This document shows, piece after piece, positions 40,811 to 49,517 of a stretch of 64,000 nucleotides of DNA (the first letter of the stretch is position 1; every line of letters begins with the position of its first letter). The stretch comes from Chloroflexota bacterium. GTDB lineage: Bacteria; Chloroflexota; Chloroflexia; Chloroflexales; Herpetosiphonaceae. Below the pieces are notes generated by a model that searched no databases, was not told the origin of the DNA, and saw nothing but the letters and a program-made list of their open reading frames with translations. The position numbers and the translations under genes are program-made. Location: contig JAIUOC010000004.1 in NCBI GenBank assembly GCA_020161265.1, forward strand, positions 1-64,000, written 5' to 3'.

Positions 40811-41269
40811 ATGCCAAATCCATTACGCATCAGCGCCAACGAATTGGTCAGCACCGATCAATCGACAACCTTTGACTATGTATGCCATTTTGAAAACAAC
40901 CGCGAATGGTGGTTGCCAGTCACCTATACCCAACATCTCAGCGGCGAAGGCGTTGGCGCAATGTATGAGGAGCACGCCAAAGTTGCGGGCATTCCCATGA
41001 AAATGCAGTTAAAGGTGTATCACTACAACCCACCGCAGCAAATTAAATTCACGATTAGCTCGGCATTGATGCAATCGGATATGGATTATCAGTTTTTAGT
41101 TGAGCCAACAGGCACTCGCATCATCATTAGCACAGCGATTGATTTCAAATGGTTTTTACGCCCATTTGCCCCACTGATGCGTTCAGCCTTGATCAAAGAA
41201 GCCAGCCAACATTTAGGCGTACTCAAAAGCGTTTTGGCCCAAAAATTCAGCCACTCAATCAACAAATAA
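40811..41269 (+). CDS. SRPBCC (START-like) family protein
   Basis: 152 residues. The pattern of a polyketide cyclase / START-type fold is seen: ADE-like start, FDYVCHFENNREWWLP (helix and loop), then beta strands through YQFLVEPTGTRIIIST, and a C-terminal long helix ending in FSHS. The family binds hydrophobic ligands in a cavity; the ligand is not evident. A GGAAGGAAG ribosome site precedes the ATG. It starts 24 bases after moaA and is probably co-transcribed with it. Confidence 0.65.
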   Translation: MPNPLRISANELVSTDQSTTFDYVCHFENNREWWLPVTYTQHLSGEGVGAMYEEHAKVAGIPMKMQLKVYHYNPPQQIKFTISSALMQSDMDYQFLVEPTGTRIIISTAIDFKWFLRPFAPLMRSALIKEASQHLGVLKSVLAQKFSHSINK

Positions 41270-41287
41270 GCTCGATTTCTGGCGAAG

Positions 41288-41315
41288 TTGCAGCAACTTT
41301 ATGGTATGCTATACA
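41288..41315 (+). promoter_or_regulatory. Promoter of the 41381 gene
   Basis: TTGCAG (41288-41293), 16 bases, TATACA (41310-41315), with TG two bases before the -10 (extended -10). Confidence 0.6.
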
Positions 41316-41323
41316 AAACTTAG

Positions 41324-41357
41324 ACGCTGAGGTCAACAATGTTGCTCAGCGTTTTTT
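41324..41357 (+). terminator. Terminator-like hairpin in the 41381 leader
   Basis: ACGCTGAG (41324-41331) pairs with CTCAGCGT (41345-41352), followed by TTTTTT. It begins about two bases after the expected start of the transcript and precedes the AAAGGA ribosome site. It could also end the upstream SRPBCC transcript. Confidence 0.6.
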
Positions 41358-41380
41358 GTTGTTGAAAGGATAACAGCGCA

Positions 41381-41821
41381 ATGGCGCGGACTGATCAATC
41401 GAACGAATCGGAAGTTTTAGCAGGCAGTAGTCGAGTTTTACGCTTCGCCTATTGTGTGTTGGCAATCTCGGCTGGTGCTCGCGCCTTGTTCCAAGTTGCC
41501 ACCAAATTCAACCAAGCACCACTGGCCTATGGCTTAACCACCATCGCGGCATTGATCTATGGAATCGCTTTCTTGGGATTCGGGCGACGCTCACCCCAAG
41601 CTTGGCGCATAACCATGGGCGTATGTGCAATTGAACTTTTAGGCGTGATCACGGTCGGCATTTTGACCTTGATCGAACGCGATTGGTTTCCGAAAGATAC
41701 TGTTTGGAGCGATTTTGGGATTGGCTATGGCTTTACGCCATTATTATTGCCAATCGCTGGGCTGTGGTTATTGCTCCGTCAAGAAACCCGCCAAGCCTAT
41801 GGGGTGGCCAATAAACTCTGA
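41381..41821 (+). CDS. Small membrane protein of unknown function
   Basis: 146 residues with four membrane segments (about 18-38, 48-68, 78-98, 113-133). Charged ends and an RxxxAGARALFQ segment after the start; no family recognised. The last 25 bases overlap the end of the convergent hydrolase gene. It has its own promoter and leader hairpin. Confidence 0.6.
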   Translation: MARTDQSNESEVLAGSSRVLRFAYCVLAISAGARALFQVATKFNQAPLAYGLTTIAALIYGIAFLGFGRRSPQAWRITMGVCAIELLGVITVGILTLIERDWFPKDTVWSDFGIGYGFTPLLLPIAGLWLLLRQETRQAYGVANKL

Positions 41822-42606
41822 ACAGCAGCAACAACGGCAGGCCATTCACGACTCGATGGATCGATTAACTCAAAGTGATGGGCGTTTGGCAGCGGCACCA
41901 AACGCGCCTGATCACCAGCAGCCATTGCTTGCTCAACATAGCTTTGGCTAATCGCAAAGGGCACTGGCCCATCATCAGTTCCATGCAAGACAATTTGCGG
42001 CACATGCAAGGGCAATAAGGCAGCAGGCGAAGCATCATGATAGCGTTCGGGATAGGTTTCCGGCGAGCCACCCAATAATTCCTGCACCGCTTGCTGGCTC
42101 AAACGGCGTTGATCAGCCAAAGCCAAATCGGCGACACCCGCCAAGCTCACAACTCCTTTTAATCCGAGCGGTTGAGCTTGCCACAACGGGCTGGTTGAGG
42201 CCAGTTTAGGCCGCGCCGCCAACCATAAAGCTAAATGGCCACCAGCCGAATGGCCCAAACTGATGACCCGTTGCGGATCAATTGGATAGTGCTGGGCCAA
42301 GCTGGGCACAAAATCGGCAGCTTGGGCAACATCTAAAAAAGTATTTGGCCAGCCACCAGCATTGCCAACCCGCCGATATTCAATGTTCCAAGTAGCATAG
42401 CCCAAAGCTGTCAGGGCTGCACAAACATGGCCAATATGCTCAAGATCATAGCGTGCTCGCCAAAACCCCCCATGGACAACGACGACCACTGGGAATGGCC
42501 CGATTCCTGGCGGTAAGCGCAAATCAGCAAATTGCAGCGGCTCAGCTCCATACCAAATCCGCTGATCAGCAGGCGGTGCGGCCTGCGCCAAAATCGAATC
42601 ACTCAT
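41797..42606 (-). CDS. Alpha/beta hydrolase (kynurenine formamidase / acetyl-esterase type)
   Basis: 269 residues, no signal peptide. The oxyanion motif HGGFW is typical of hormone-sensitive-lipase and kynurenine formamidase groups. The nucleophile is Ser in GHSAGGH; the Asp is in HGTDDGPVP and the His in NAHHFELID. It hydrolyses small esters or amides; which one is open. No tryptophan gene is near, so kynurenine formamidase is not supported by context. Its stop overlaps the convergent membrane-protein gene by 25 bases. AGGAAC lies before the ATG. Confidence 0.8.
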   Translation of the reverse strand: MSDSILAQAAPPADQRIWYGAEPLQFADLRLPPGIGPFPVVVVVHGGFWRARYDLEHIGHVCAALTALGYATWNIEYRRVGNAGGWPNTFLDVAQAADFVPSLAQHYPIDPQRVISLGHSAGGHLALWLAARPKLASTSPLWQAQPLGLKGVVSLAGVADLALADQRRLSQQAVQELLGGSPETYPERYHDASPAALLPLHVPQIVLHGTDDGPVPFAISQSYVEQAMAAGDQARLVPLPNAHHFELIDPSSREWPAVVAAVQSLLATP

Positions 42607-42761
42607 CGTTTGTTCCTATTTATTAAAAAATACATAGTTGTTAATAAAGTTTTAAAGGCGAATAGGACTGTTGGCCTATGGTCAATCCAGCGCTAGCATA
42701 GCACGATCAACCCATTATTTCCATGGAACTGCCACGTTTGCAGTCAAGAGGAGTGTCTAGT

Positions 42762-44504
42762 ATGGTTATTCGAAGGATGATGTTTGTTTTGCTGGTTATT
42801 TTTAGCTTGAGCACTGTTTCGGCAAAGTCGCTTGAAACGCCCACTGCTGAGCCACTCGACGCAGCAAGCCCCGCTAGCCCAGCCGCCACTAATGCCTACA
42901 CCATGCGAGCTGGATTTCCGGCGACTAAGCCCAATGGCTCATATTTTTCCTCACCAACCGTCGTTGATTTATTTAAAGATGGCTCGCCCGAAATTCTTTC
43001 AGCCGATGCGACTGGTTGTATTTGGGGCTACAACATTTATGGTCAATTGCTGCCTGGCTTCCCCTGGATGACTGGCGGTGCATGTGCCAACACCCCTCGG
43101 ATCAATGGTTCGTTGGTGGTCGCCGATATCAACAACGATGGCTTATTGGAAATTGTGGTTGGCACACGAGGCAAGGGGACGAATGCAGGTCAACGCGGCA
43201 AGGTGATTGTCTATCAACGCAATGGGGCCATTTTGAGCGGCTGGCCCAAAGAAATGGAATGGGCTTACATCACCAACGGCAACTTCCCCGAAGTGGTGCA
43301 CGTCGCCGTCGCCGATATTATTGGCGATAGCAAACTTGAGGTGATTGCCACCACCACCAACGAGGCAGGCAGCAATACCAATTTTGCACCCAATGTACAT
43401 GCTTGGTATTACACAGGTAATGTGGTTACTGGCTATCCCCAAAGCTCAGCTAAAGGTTCAGGCATTTGGGGCCACCCGGCTTTGGCCGACATCGACAATA
43501 ATGGCTTTTCAGAAATTCTGGTGGGCCGCGATGAAATCTATTTCTATCGCTATAATAATAACGGTACCCAATATAGTGGCTGGCCAGTCCAGACCTATAC
43601 AAATGTTAATCAAACCACTTGGAATGTCCACGATTATATGGAATTTACCCGCTCTGGACCAGCGGTTGCCGACTTAGATAATGATGGAAGTTATGAAGTC
43701 ATTGCCGCTGGCAAAGTGCGCACGCCTGATGGCTTGCCGAATAATAACTATGATCCACAAATTGCTAGCGCGGTTTTTGTGACCGAACCAAATGGCACCC
43801 GCCGCACTGGCTGGACTGATGCCAAACGCGCTGGCGCACCCTTGGATGTCAACTTCACCCCCAACAATCCGATTGTTGTCGCCGATTTGGATAGTGATGG
43901 CGAAAAGGAATTTGTAGTTACCTTCGATGATGGCACGATTCGCGCCTATCGCGAAAACGGCACGCAAATGTGGTCATACTTCTATGCTGAGGAACCTGTT
44001 GCAGGTGCACCAACCCGCAAAGTATTTGGCAGCGAGGTGGTCATTGCCGATGTTACGGGTGATCGCAAGCTCGATATTGTCTTTGGTACCTATGCATTTG
44101 ATCGGGTTTATGCGAGCGTTGTGGGGCTATATGCGCTTGATGCCCGCAACGGAGCCTTGCATGCTGGCTTTCCACTGAGCTTGCCCAACGAAGGCACGGC
44201 CAGCGATAATAGTGCTGGCTCGCAAAAAGGGATTCAAGCCGCCCCAACCATCTCCGATCTCGACAACAATTGTTATGTCGAGATTTTGGCCCACAGTCGG
44301 GCTGGCAATATTTATGTTTGGGAAACTCCAGGCCGCAATTTGCCTGAATTAATGCCTTGGCCGATGAGCCGCCAGAACTTGCAGCGCACCGCTTGGGTTC
44401 AAAACCCACCAGAACCACGCCAACAAGTATTTGCCCCCGAGCAAATTCAAGGCGGCGATTTTAACGTCTATCTGCCAATGACCCGCATGGGCTGCGATTT
44501 CTAA
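42762..44504 (+). CDS. Secreted FG-GAP/VCBS repeat protein
   Basis: 580 residues from the ATG at 42762 (AAGAGGAG upstream). Residues 1-23 are a signal peptide ending in VSA. From about residue 65 on, several repeats of VADxxxDGxxEI type occur (VVADINNDGLLEIVV, ALADIDNNGFSEILV, AVADLDNDGSYEVIA, VVADLDSDGEKEFVV), the calcium-binding loops of a beta-propeller as in integrins and VCBS proteins. The end is FNVYLPMTRMGCDF. It is exported; the target is unknown. A 13-bp hairpin follows. Confidence 0.8.
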   Translation: MVIRRMMFVLLVIFSLSTVSAKSLETPTAEPLDAASPASPAATNAYTMRAGFPATKPNGSYFSSPTVVDLFKDGSPEILSADATGCIWGYNIYGQLLPGFPWMTGGACANTPRINGSLVVADINNDGLLEIVVGTRGKGTNAGQRGKVIVYQRNGAILSGWPKEMEWAYITNGNFPEVVHVAVADIIGDSKLEVIATTTNEAGSNTNFAPNVHAWYYTGNVVTGYPQSSAKGSGIWGHPALADIDNNGFSEILVGRDEIYFYRYNNNGTQYSGWPVQTYTNVNQTTWNVHDYMEFTRSGPAVADLDNDGSYEVIAAGKVRTPDGLPNNNYDPQIASAVFVTEPNGTRRTGWTDAKRAGAPLDVNFTPNNPIVVADLDSDGEKEFVVTFDDGTIRAYRENGTQMWSYFYAEEPVAGAPTRKVFGSEVVIADVTGDRKLDIVFGTYAFDRVYASVVGLYALDARNGALHAGFPLSLPNEGTASDNSAGSQKGIQAAPTISDLDNNCYVEILAHSRAGNIYVWETPGRNLPELMPWPMSRQNLQRTAWVQNPPEPRQQVFAPEQIQGGDFNVYLPMTRMGCDF

Positions 44505-44513
44505 AGTTGTTAC

Positions 44514-44545
44514 AAAGCAGGGATGGTTTCGGCCATCCCTGCTTT
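44514..44545. terminator. Bidirectional terminator
   Basis: AAAGCAGGGATGG (44514-44526) and CCATCCCTGCTTT (44533-44545) form a 13-bp perfect stem between convergent genes. Confidence 0.8.
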
Positions 44546-44550
44546 GGCAA

Positions 44551-45258
44551 TTATTGCAATGGCAGATTAGGATCAATCTTGTAGCTCTGAACAATCCGCA
44601 AAAGATCTGGTTGTAAGGCCTCAAACTGCTCCAATGGCACTAAAATCTGAATGATGCTGATATAGTTGCCATCACGCCGCACATAGCCATCGCCGCTCAT
44701 CGCCAGCAAACTTTGCTCATCAATAAAACTATACGAAACATAGGTATTACCATCGGCTTGCAACACTGGCTGATCGATATTAAACTCCGACGATTGCCCG
44801 ACAATTTGGCTAATAAAATCGTTCAAAAACTCAGCTTGGTCGCCAATTAAATTCTGGCTATCATCAACCACCAACAATTGAATAAACGCTTGCTCAGCGG
44901 GATCAACCCAAAAAAGCAAATTATTGCCAGCATCGACGCTATCACGCATTTGCCAATCGTCAGGTACATCGATTGAAAAGGCTTGGGTGGGGTTGGTATA
45001 GGTTTTCAAGCCTTTAATTTGGATAAATGCCGTGCTATTACCTGGAATATTGCCCAAATCGGCTACGGTTGGGGTTACCCGTGGGAGTGGGGTAAAGGTT
45101 GGGGGAATCGTGGGGGTAAGGGTTGGCTGAACCAAGGTTGGCTCAGGGGTTGCCGTGTTTACTTGGGCAACCACCTGTGTTGCTGGAATTGGTGTTGCCG
45201 TTGCGCCACCACAGGCGACCAAGCCACAAACCAACAGAAAATAGCTAATCAACCGCAT
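44551..45258 (-). CDS. Lipoprotein with PsbP-like C-terminal domain, tentative
   Basis: About 235 residues from the ATG at 45258 (GAAGGAGC upstream). Lipobox LVAC near residue 14. A Thr/Pro-rich spacer runs to about residue 65. The C-terminal 160 residues start YTNPTQAFSIDVPDDWQMRD, which resembles the PsbP/DUF1795 fold, a lipid-bound extracytoplasmic beta-alpha sandwich. The function is unknown. It probably stands alone, convergent with the FG-GAP gene. Confidence 0.6.
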   Translation of the reverse strand: MRLISYFLLVCGLVACGGATATPIPATQVVAQVNTATPEPTLVQPTLTPTIPPTFTPLPRVTPTVADLGNIPGNSTAFIQIKGLKTYTNPTQAFSIDVPDDWQMRDSVDAGNNLLFWVDPAEQAFIQLLVVDDSQNLIGDQAEFLNDFISQIVGQSSEFNIDQPVLQADGNTYVSYSFIDEQSLLAMSGDGYVRRDGNYISIIQILVPLEQFEALQPDLLRIVQSYKIDPNLPLQ

Positions 45259-45319
45259 AGATGCTCCTTCGACCAAATCGGTCGGCTCAATGACGGTCTA
45301 GAGTGTACTCGATTTTAGC

Positions 45320-46159
45320 TTAGGCAAATTCACCACGCTGCCAACGCGCCAATTGCTGCAATTCTTCATAATAATCAGCAACGCAGGCAATCCCCGCTTG
45401 AATTCCATCGTCAAGGTGCAGCAAATCGGCCATGCTCATACGGTTCACATCAGGGCTGAAAAGTAGATCGGGCGGGGTTTCGCGCAAACGTTGCAAGGTG
45501 ATTTGATGCACCATAATCCCAATTGCTCGCTCAGCTAGCGCCAATTGCGTGAGCGGAACCCAGCGTCGCCACGAAAAGAGGCTGCTTTGGGCGGCATTAT
45601 TTACCTCAAATTGATCGAATTCACCGATCAAATTGACTGCAATCACCCGTTCGGCTCCAAGTTGTCGGGTTATATCAATTGGCAAATTGTTGCGAATGCC
45701 ACCATCAGCCAAAATATATTTCTCGATGCGGCGGGGCGGAAACACGCCAGGTACTGCCGCACTCGCCAAGGCAGCCTCAACCAACGAGCCACGTTGCAGC
45801 ACCACCTCATGACCAGTCACCAAATCAACCGCCACCGCCGCGTAGGGTATCGGCAAATCTTCGATCAATTGATCGCCCAATAATTCACTGAGCACTCCTG
45901 CCAATTTTTCCGAGCCAATCAAGCCCCAACTCGCTGGATCAAGGCTGAGAATTCGGCGCAACGGAGTGGCCCGAAAAGCTTGTTCAATCGTCGTCGCATT
46001 GTAGCCCGCCGCCACCACTGCCCCAATAATGGCCCCAATGCTGGTTCCGGCCACCATATTTGGTTGGATGCCAACCCGCTCTAATTCATGCAGCACACCG
46101 ATATGGGCGCTGCCCTTGCCACCCCCGCCACCAAGACATAAACCGATCGTGCGTTGCAT
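45320..46159 (-). CDS. Patatin-like phospholipase
   Basis: 279 residues without a signal peptide. The oxyanion motif GGGGGKGSAHIG is at the N-terminus, the nucleophile Ser lies in GTSIG (residue near 42), and the Asp of the dyad is in ADGG near residue 150. This fits the NTE/RssA subgroup. It should hydrolyse lipids at the inner face of the membrane. GGAG lies before the ATG. The gene upstream on the strand is 355 bases away, so it has its own promoter. Confidence 0.85.
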   Translation of the reverse strand: MQRTIGLCLGGGGGKGSAHIGVLHELERVGIQPNMVAGTSIGAIIGAVVAAGYNATTIEQAFRATPLRRILSLDPASWGLIGSEKLAGVLSELLGDQLIEDLPIPYAAVAVDLVTGHEVVLQRGSLVEAALASAAVPGVFPPRRIEKYILADGGIRNNLPIDITRQLGAERVIAVNLIGEFDQFEVNNAAQSSLFSWRRWVPLTQLALAERAIGIMVHQITLQRLRETPPDLLFSPDVNRMSMADLLHLDDGIQAGIACVADYYEELQQLARWQRGEFA

Positions 46160-46253
46160 GGCCCAACTCCTTAATTAAATGACGCGCTGCGTTAGAGTAT
46201 AACAGGAATGTGCAAGCACAGAGCATCGAACTAGGGATCGGTCGTTGGGGTTC

Positions 46254-46290
46254 GGGATTTTAAACATCATTCGTGCAATTCGTGGCTAAA
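46254..46290 (+). repeat. 37-bp direct repeat, copy 1
   Basis: Identical over 37 bases to 46375-46411; starts GGGATTTTAAACATC and ends TTCGTGGCTAAA. Confidence 0.9.
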
Positions 46291-46374
46291 TTCAATTTCG
46301 CCGTTTGAAATAGAAATTTTTGCTGCTCAAGCCACGTCTTGGTGCTGAAAAGAGCATAGAACATAGAGCATACG

Positions 46375-46411
46375 GGGATTTTAAACATCATTCGTGCAAT
46401 TCGTGGCTAAA
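46375..46411 (+). repeat. 37-bp direct repeat, copy 2
   Basis: Identical to copy 1, 121 bases downstream, followed by an extra ATCTTCGTGGATCAAG of the dispersed family. Confidence 0.9.
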
Positions 46412-46513
46412 AAGTGATCTTCGTGGATCAAGCGGGTGCAAACAATCGCTAGCGATTCTGGAGAGCTTACAGTACACTTTTGAGCAAGGGCTTAATTATA
46501 AAGGAGCAACACG

Positions 46514-46972
46514 ATGTCAAGCGCAATTTTATGGATTTCAATCGCGGTTGTGATGGGCTTGATGCTGTGGAGTTGGAGTAAACGCTCCGAACGACCCAGC
46601 AGCATGATCAACTTCAATCAACCACCAATCAATCCAGCTCGACCATCAAGTTTCGATTCAGCCAAGCTCGATCAAGCTCAAATTCAGCTGTTGCTAAGCC
46701 AAGGCAAAAAGCTTGAGGCCATCAAACAGGTTCGGCTGCAAACGAGCCTTGGCCTAAAAGAAGCCAAAGATTATGTCGAGGCAATCGAGCGCGGCCTAAG
46801 CCCGATTAGCCCAGGCGTGGTAGAGCCAACAGTGCCGCAACTACCCGAAGATCTCTTGCGCGAAGCCCAAATTGTTGCCCAGCAAGGCAATAAAATTCAG
46901 GCGATCAAAATGGTGCGTGAAGCAACCAAACTAAGTTTGAAAGAAGCCAAGGATTTGGTTGAAAGTTGGTAG
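46514..46972 (+). CDS. Membrane-anchored protein with two L7/L12-type C-terminal domains
   Basis: 152 residues. Residues 5-22 are one membrane segment. Two copies of a short helical motif follow: KKLEAIKQVRLQTSLGLKEA near residue 65, and NKIQAIKMVREATKLSLKEA near residue 125, each continued by KD(Y/L)VE. This is the pattern of the C-terminal domain of ribosomal L7/L12, which binds translation GTPases. A membrane anchor with a double domain is unusual. The role is unknown; it is not the ribosomal protein itself. A strong terminator follows. Confidence 0.7.
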   Translation: MSSAILWISIAVVMGLMLWSWSKRSERPSSMINFNQPPINPARPSSFDSAKLDQAQIQLLLSQGKKLEAIKQVRLQTSLGLKEAKDYVEAIERGLSPISPGVVEPTVPQLPEDLLREAQIVAQQGNKIQAIKMVREATKLSLKEAKDLVESW

Positions 46973-46975
46973 AAC

Positions 46976-47009
46976 AAAACCACGCTGGGCCAGAATCCAG
47001 CGTGGTTTT
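46976..47009 (+). terminator. Terminator after the L7/L12-like gene
   Basis: AAAACCACGCTGG (46976-46988) pairs with CCAGCGTGGTTTT (46997-47009), perfect 13 bp, T-run included. Confidence 0.9.
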
Positions 47010-47068
47010 GAGGCATGGTTGCGTCAGGGCGACGCGAGGAGATCCGACAAGCTAGGCTTGTCCGCTAA

Positions 47069-49393
47069 TCAGGCGTTTTTGGCACGCACCGCTAAGGCAT
47101 GCTCAATCGCCCAAATTGATTGAGGTCGCATGTACATGCTGGCACGGAAGGTTCGTTCGATGCCCCATGCTTCAGGTGTGCGGAACCACAATCCAAGTTC
47201 GTTATAGGTGGCGTTATAGGCTCCCCAAGCGGTTTGCCAGCCTTCAAGATCAAGTCCTTCTTGCAGCATCATGGCCGCAATCGCGTAGGTCGTGCCGCTC
47301 CAAACTTCGCTTGCTTGGTTGGAGCTGGTATCAACCGTGCCATCAGGATGCATACCGTTGACTGCACCCAATGCGCCGTTGGCATATTGCATGACGTTGA
47401 AGCGATAGACCGTTTGCAAGGCCGAGCGAATCATCTCGCGTGGAGCAACCGCTGGCAAGCCAATTGCCCCTGCATACCATTGGCCCACCAATTGATCGGC
47501 CATAATCACTTCGCGCAAATCGGTATCAGCAGTGTGATAGCGGAAATAAGTACCATTCCAAAGCTTGGTTTCAAAACTTTGGCGAGCAGCTGCTAACCAT
47601 TCGCTCCAAGCGTCGGCTTGAGCATGGTCGCCCATGCGTTGGGCTAGGCGAATCGCCGCTTCCAAGGCACAAATCAACAAGCTCGCTGAATAGCTAGCCG
47701 CACCGCTCATGGCCCAGGTATCGTAGGTTTGGTCGGCTCCACTATGGTCGAGCAAGCCATCGCCATCACTATCGAATTGATGCACATATTCTAAAGCAGT
47801 TGGAATTGTGTCCCAAGTTGCTTCTAGCATGGCCTGATCGTTCCACAAGGTTACATCGCGATAGATCCGCAAAATGTACTTGAGGTTGAGATCTTTCCAG
47901 TTATTGATATCTTGGAAGTCGTAGGCATTGGTTTTGATCAATGGTTGCTCTTTGGGCGCACCAAGATCATGCGGCAAGGCTCCAGCGGCCTTGCGAATTG
48001 CTGGGACTTGGGTTGCCACAATTGTTACAACGGTATCATCAGCATCGTTGACCGTCTTGGAGAAGGCCAAAATCTCGCCGCGTTCAAGCTCTGGCCACAA
48101 AGCTAAGATGCTCCACGAGCTGTAGAACGACACATCGAGCGTGCCATAGAACGGGTAATCGTAGCATTCGAGGTAGCTGAACAAGCCCACATCATCAGCC
48201 GAAGGCTCCGGCTCGCCGACCGCCCGATCAACCCACAATGTGCCACCATCAACCAAATAATAGAGTTCGTTAAAAAGAGCAGATTTATACCAGAGTGGCC
48301 GTTGATCATCATTCAGAATGGGGTTTTGCCAAGCTTCAATTGCCTCGCGCCAAGCATCGGCATTGGTCAAACTAGCAATTGCCAAGGCTTGGGCTTGATC
48401 GCCGTTCGTGCCCCAAAAACGAGTATAGCGCTTGTACCAGCGGCTTTCGTCAGCAAACTCGACGATTGGAAAATCCCAAGCGAGGCTGAAGGGAATTACG
48501 GCGCTAGCACCAGGCGCTAATTCGAGAGTTACGGCAATCGCCGTTGCGCTGCGTTGATCGGCGGCAACCGATTGGCTGGTTGGATAGTCGGCTAATTGGC
48601 CGTCGCTAGCAAAATCTTGCCAGAGCGCAGCAGCGTCTTGCGCAACATCCCAGCATGTCCATTGACTGACGCTCGCCGATTCGGGGGCTTGCACCGCCAA
48701 AGCCCACGTGCCGTTATGGCTGCTCAAGGCTTGGTCGCTGGTTTGGCTCAAGGTCACGCCGCTAGTGTTGCCATCGTTCCAAGCGCTGTGTTGGCGTTGC
48801 AAGCTTAAGCCAGCAGCTTCGACGGCACGGGTATGTTCCCATGTCAGCATCAATCCCAAACGCACGGTTTCGCTGCCACGATTGGTTACGCGCCAGGTAA
48901 ACACGCCAACCGGAAAGCTCGTTTCCTTGAGATTACCCGCCAACACAGGTGAAAATTGCTCTTGCACCAGTTCGAGCGGCCAATCGGGGTGTTGATAATC
49001 GAACCAAGCGCGGGGGAAAAGCGCATGATAATTGCCAGCGCCAACTGGATAATTCCAGTTCCAGCTACTCAATTCATCGGTATCTGGTTGGATCGTGCAT
49101 AAGACTTGGGCGGCTTGTTGACTGGCGGTTTGCCAGAAAACACTCCATTGATTGGGCCAAACGCTGCGATGTATGTGCTTGCCAACCTCTAAATGCCAGC
49201 GTGACCAATCGCCGCGAAAGTTGCGGCCAATCGCCCCGCTGCCCATGCCACCAATTGGCAAACCATGAAAGACTCCATCGTCAATAATCGGCCCATGATC
49301 GTGGGCGGCAATCGCCGCATTCGGATAATCGAGGCCAAGTGGGCGTTGCCACGCAGCGAGAGGAATTGAGGAATGGTGGCGTTGTTCGGTCAT
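47069..49393 (-). CDS. GH116 beta-glucosidase (non-lysosomal glucosylceramidase family)
   Basis: 774 residues without signal peptide, so cytoplasmic. The N-terminal beta-sandwich starts GLPIGGMGSGAIGRNFRGDW. The (alpha/alpha)6 domain carries YLECYDYPFYGTLDV around residue 408, where the nucleophile Glu of characterised GH116 enzymes lies. It also has DQTYDTWAMSGAASY around 558, where the acid/base Asp lies. The C-terminal EVWSGTTYAIAAMML and RTPEAWGIE segments agree. The family acts on beta-glucosides, in some bacteria also on cello-oligosaccharides. It is last of a unit with a binding protein and two permeases. A palindrome precedes its ATG. Confidence 0.9.
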   Translation of the reverse strand: MTEQRHHSSIPLAAWQRPLGLDYPNAAIAAHDHGPIIDDGVFHGLPIGGMGSGAIGRNFRGDWSRWHLEVGKHIHRSVWPNQWSVFWQTASQQAAQVLCTIQPDTDELSSWNWNYPVGAGNYHALFPRAWFDYQHPDWPLELVQEQFSPVLAGNLKETSFPVGVFTWRVTNRGSETVRLGLMLTWEHTRAVEAAGLSLQRQHSAWNDGNTSGVTLSQTSDQALSSHNGTWALAVQAPESASVSQWTCWDVAQDAAALWQDFASDGQLADYPTSQSVAADQRSATAIAVTLELAPGASAVIPFSLAWDFPIVEFADESRWYKRYTRFWGTNGDQAQALAIASLTNADAWREAIEAWQNPILNDDQRPLWYKSALFNELYYLVDGGTLWVDRAVGEPEPSADDVGLFSYLECYDYPFYGTLDVSFYSSWSILALWPELERGEILAFSKTVNDADDTVVTIVATQVPAIRKAAGALPHDLGAPKEQPLIKTNAYDFQDINNWKDLNLKYILRIYRDVTLWNDQAMLEATWDTIPTALEYVHQFDSDGDGLLDHSGADQTYDTWAMSGAASYSASLLICALEAAIRLAQRMGDHAQADAWSEWLAAARQSFETKLWNGTYFRYHTADTDLREVIMADQLVGQWYAGAIGLPAVAPREMIRSALQTVYRFNVMQYANGALGAVNGMHPDGTVDTSSNQASEVWSGTTYAIAAMMLQEGLDLEGWQTAWGAYNATYNELGLWFRTPEAWGIERTFRASMYMRPQSIWAIEHALAVRAKNA

Positions 49394-49409
49394 GATCCTG
49401 TGCTCCTAT

Positions 49410-49430
49410 GTTTGGGTGCTGTGCCCAAAC
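49410..49430 (-). promoter_or_regulatory. GTTTGGG-N7-CCCAAAC palindrome before GH116
   Basis: A perfect 7-bp inverted repeat around TGCTGTG, 17-37 bases before the GH116 start. It resembles the CelR-like boxes (TGGG...CCCA) but with one more central base. It could be an operator, a weak terminator or mRNA structure. Confidence 0.45.
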
Positions 49431-49517
49431 ACTGATCGATACAGATACAAACGGGCGTGCAGACCTCAGCAACGCCAAAGTCTACACGCCTTTGTTCTGG
49501 TTGTTGAGAAAATAAAT

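Larger units (their letters stand above)
46160..46513. other. 354-bp gap with two exact 37-bp repeats
   Basis: No gene is seen. It carries the 37-base repeat at 46254 and 46375, CACGAAG-type motifs, and GGGATCGG sequence as at 6960. An AAAGGAGC ribosome site for the next gene lies at its end. Confidence 0.6.
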
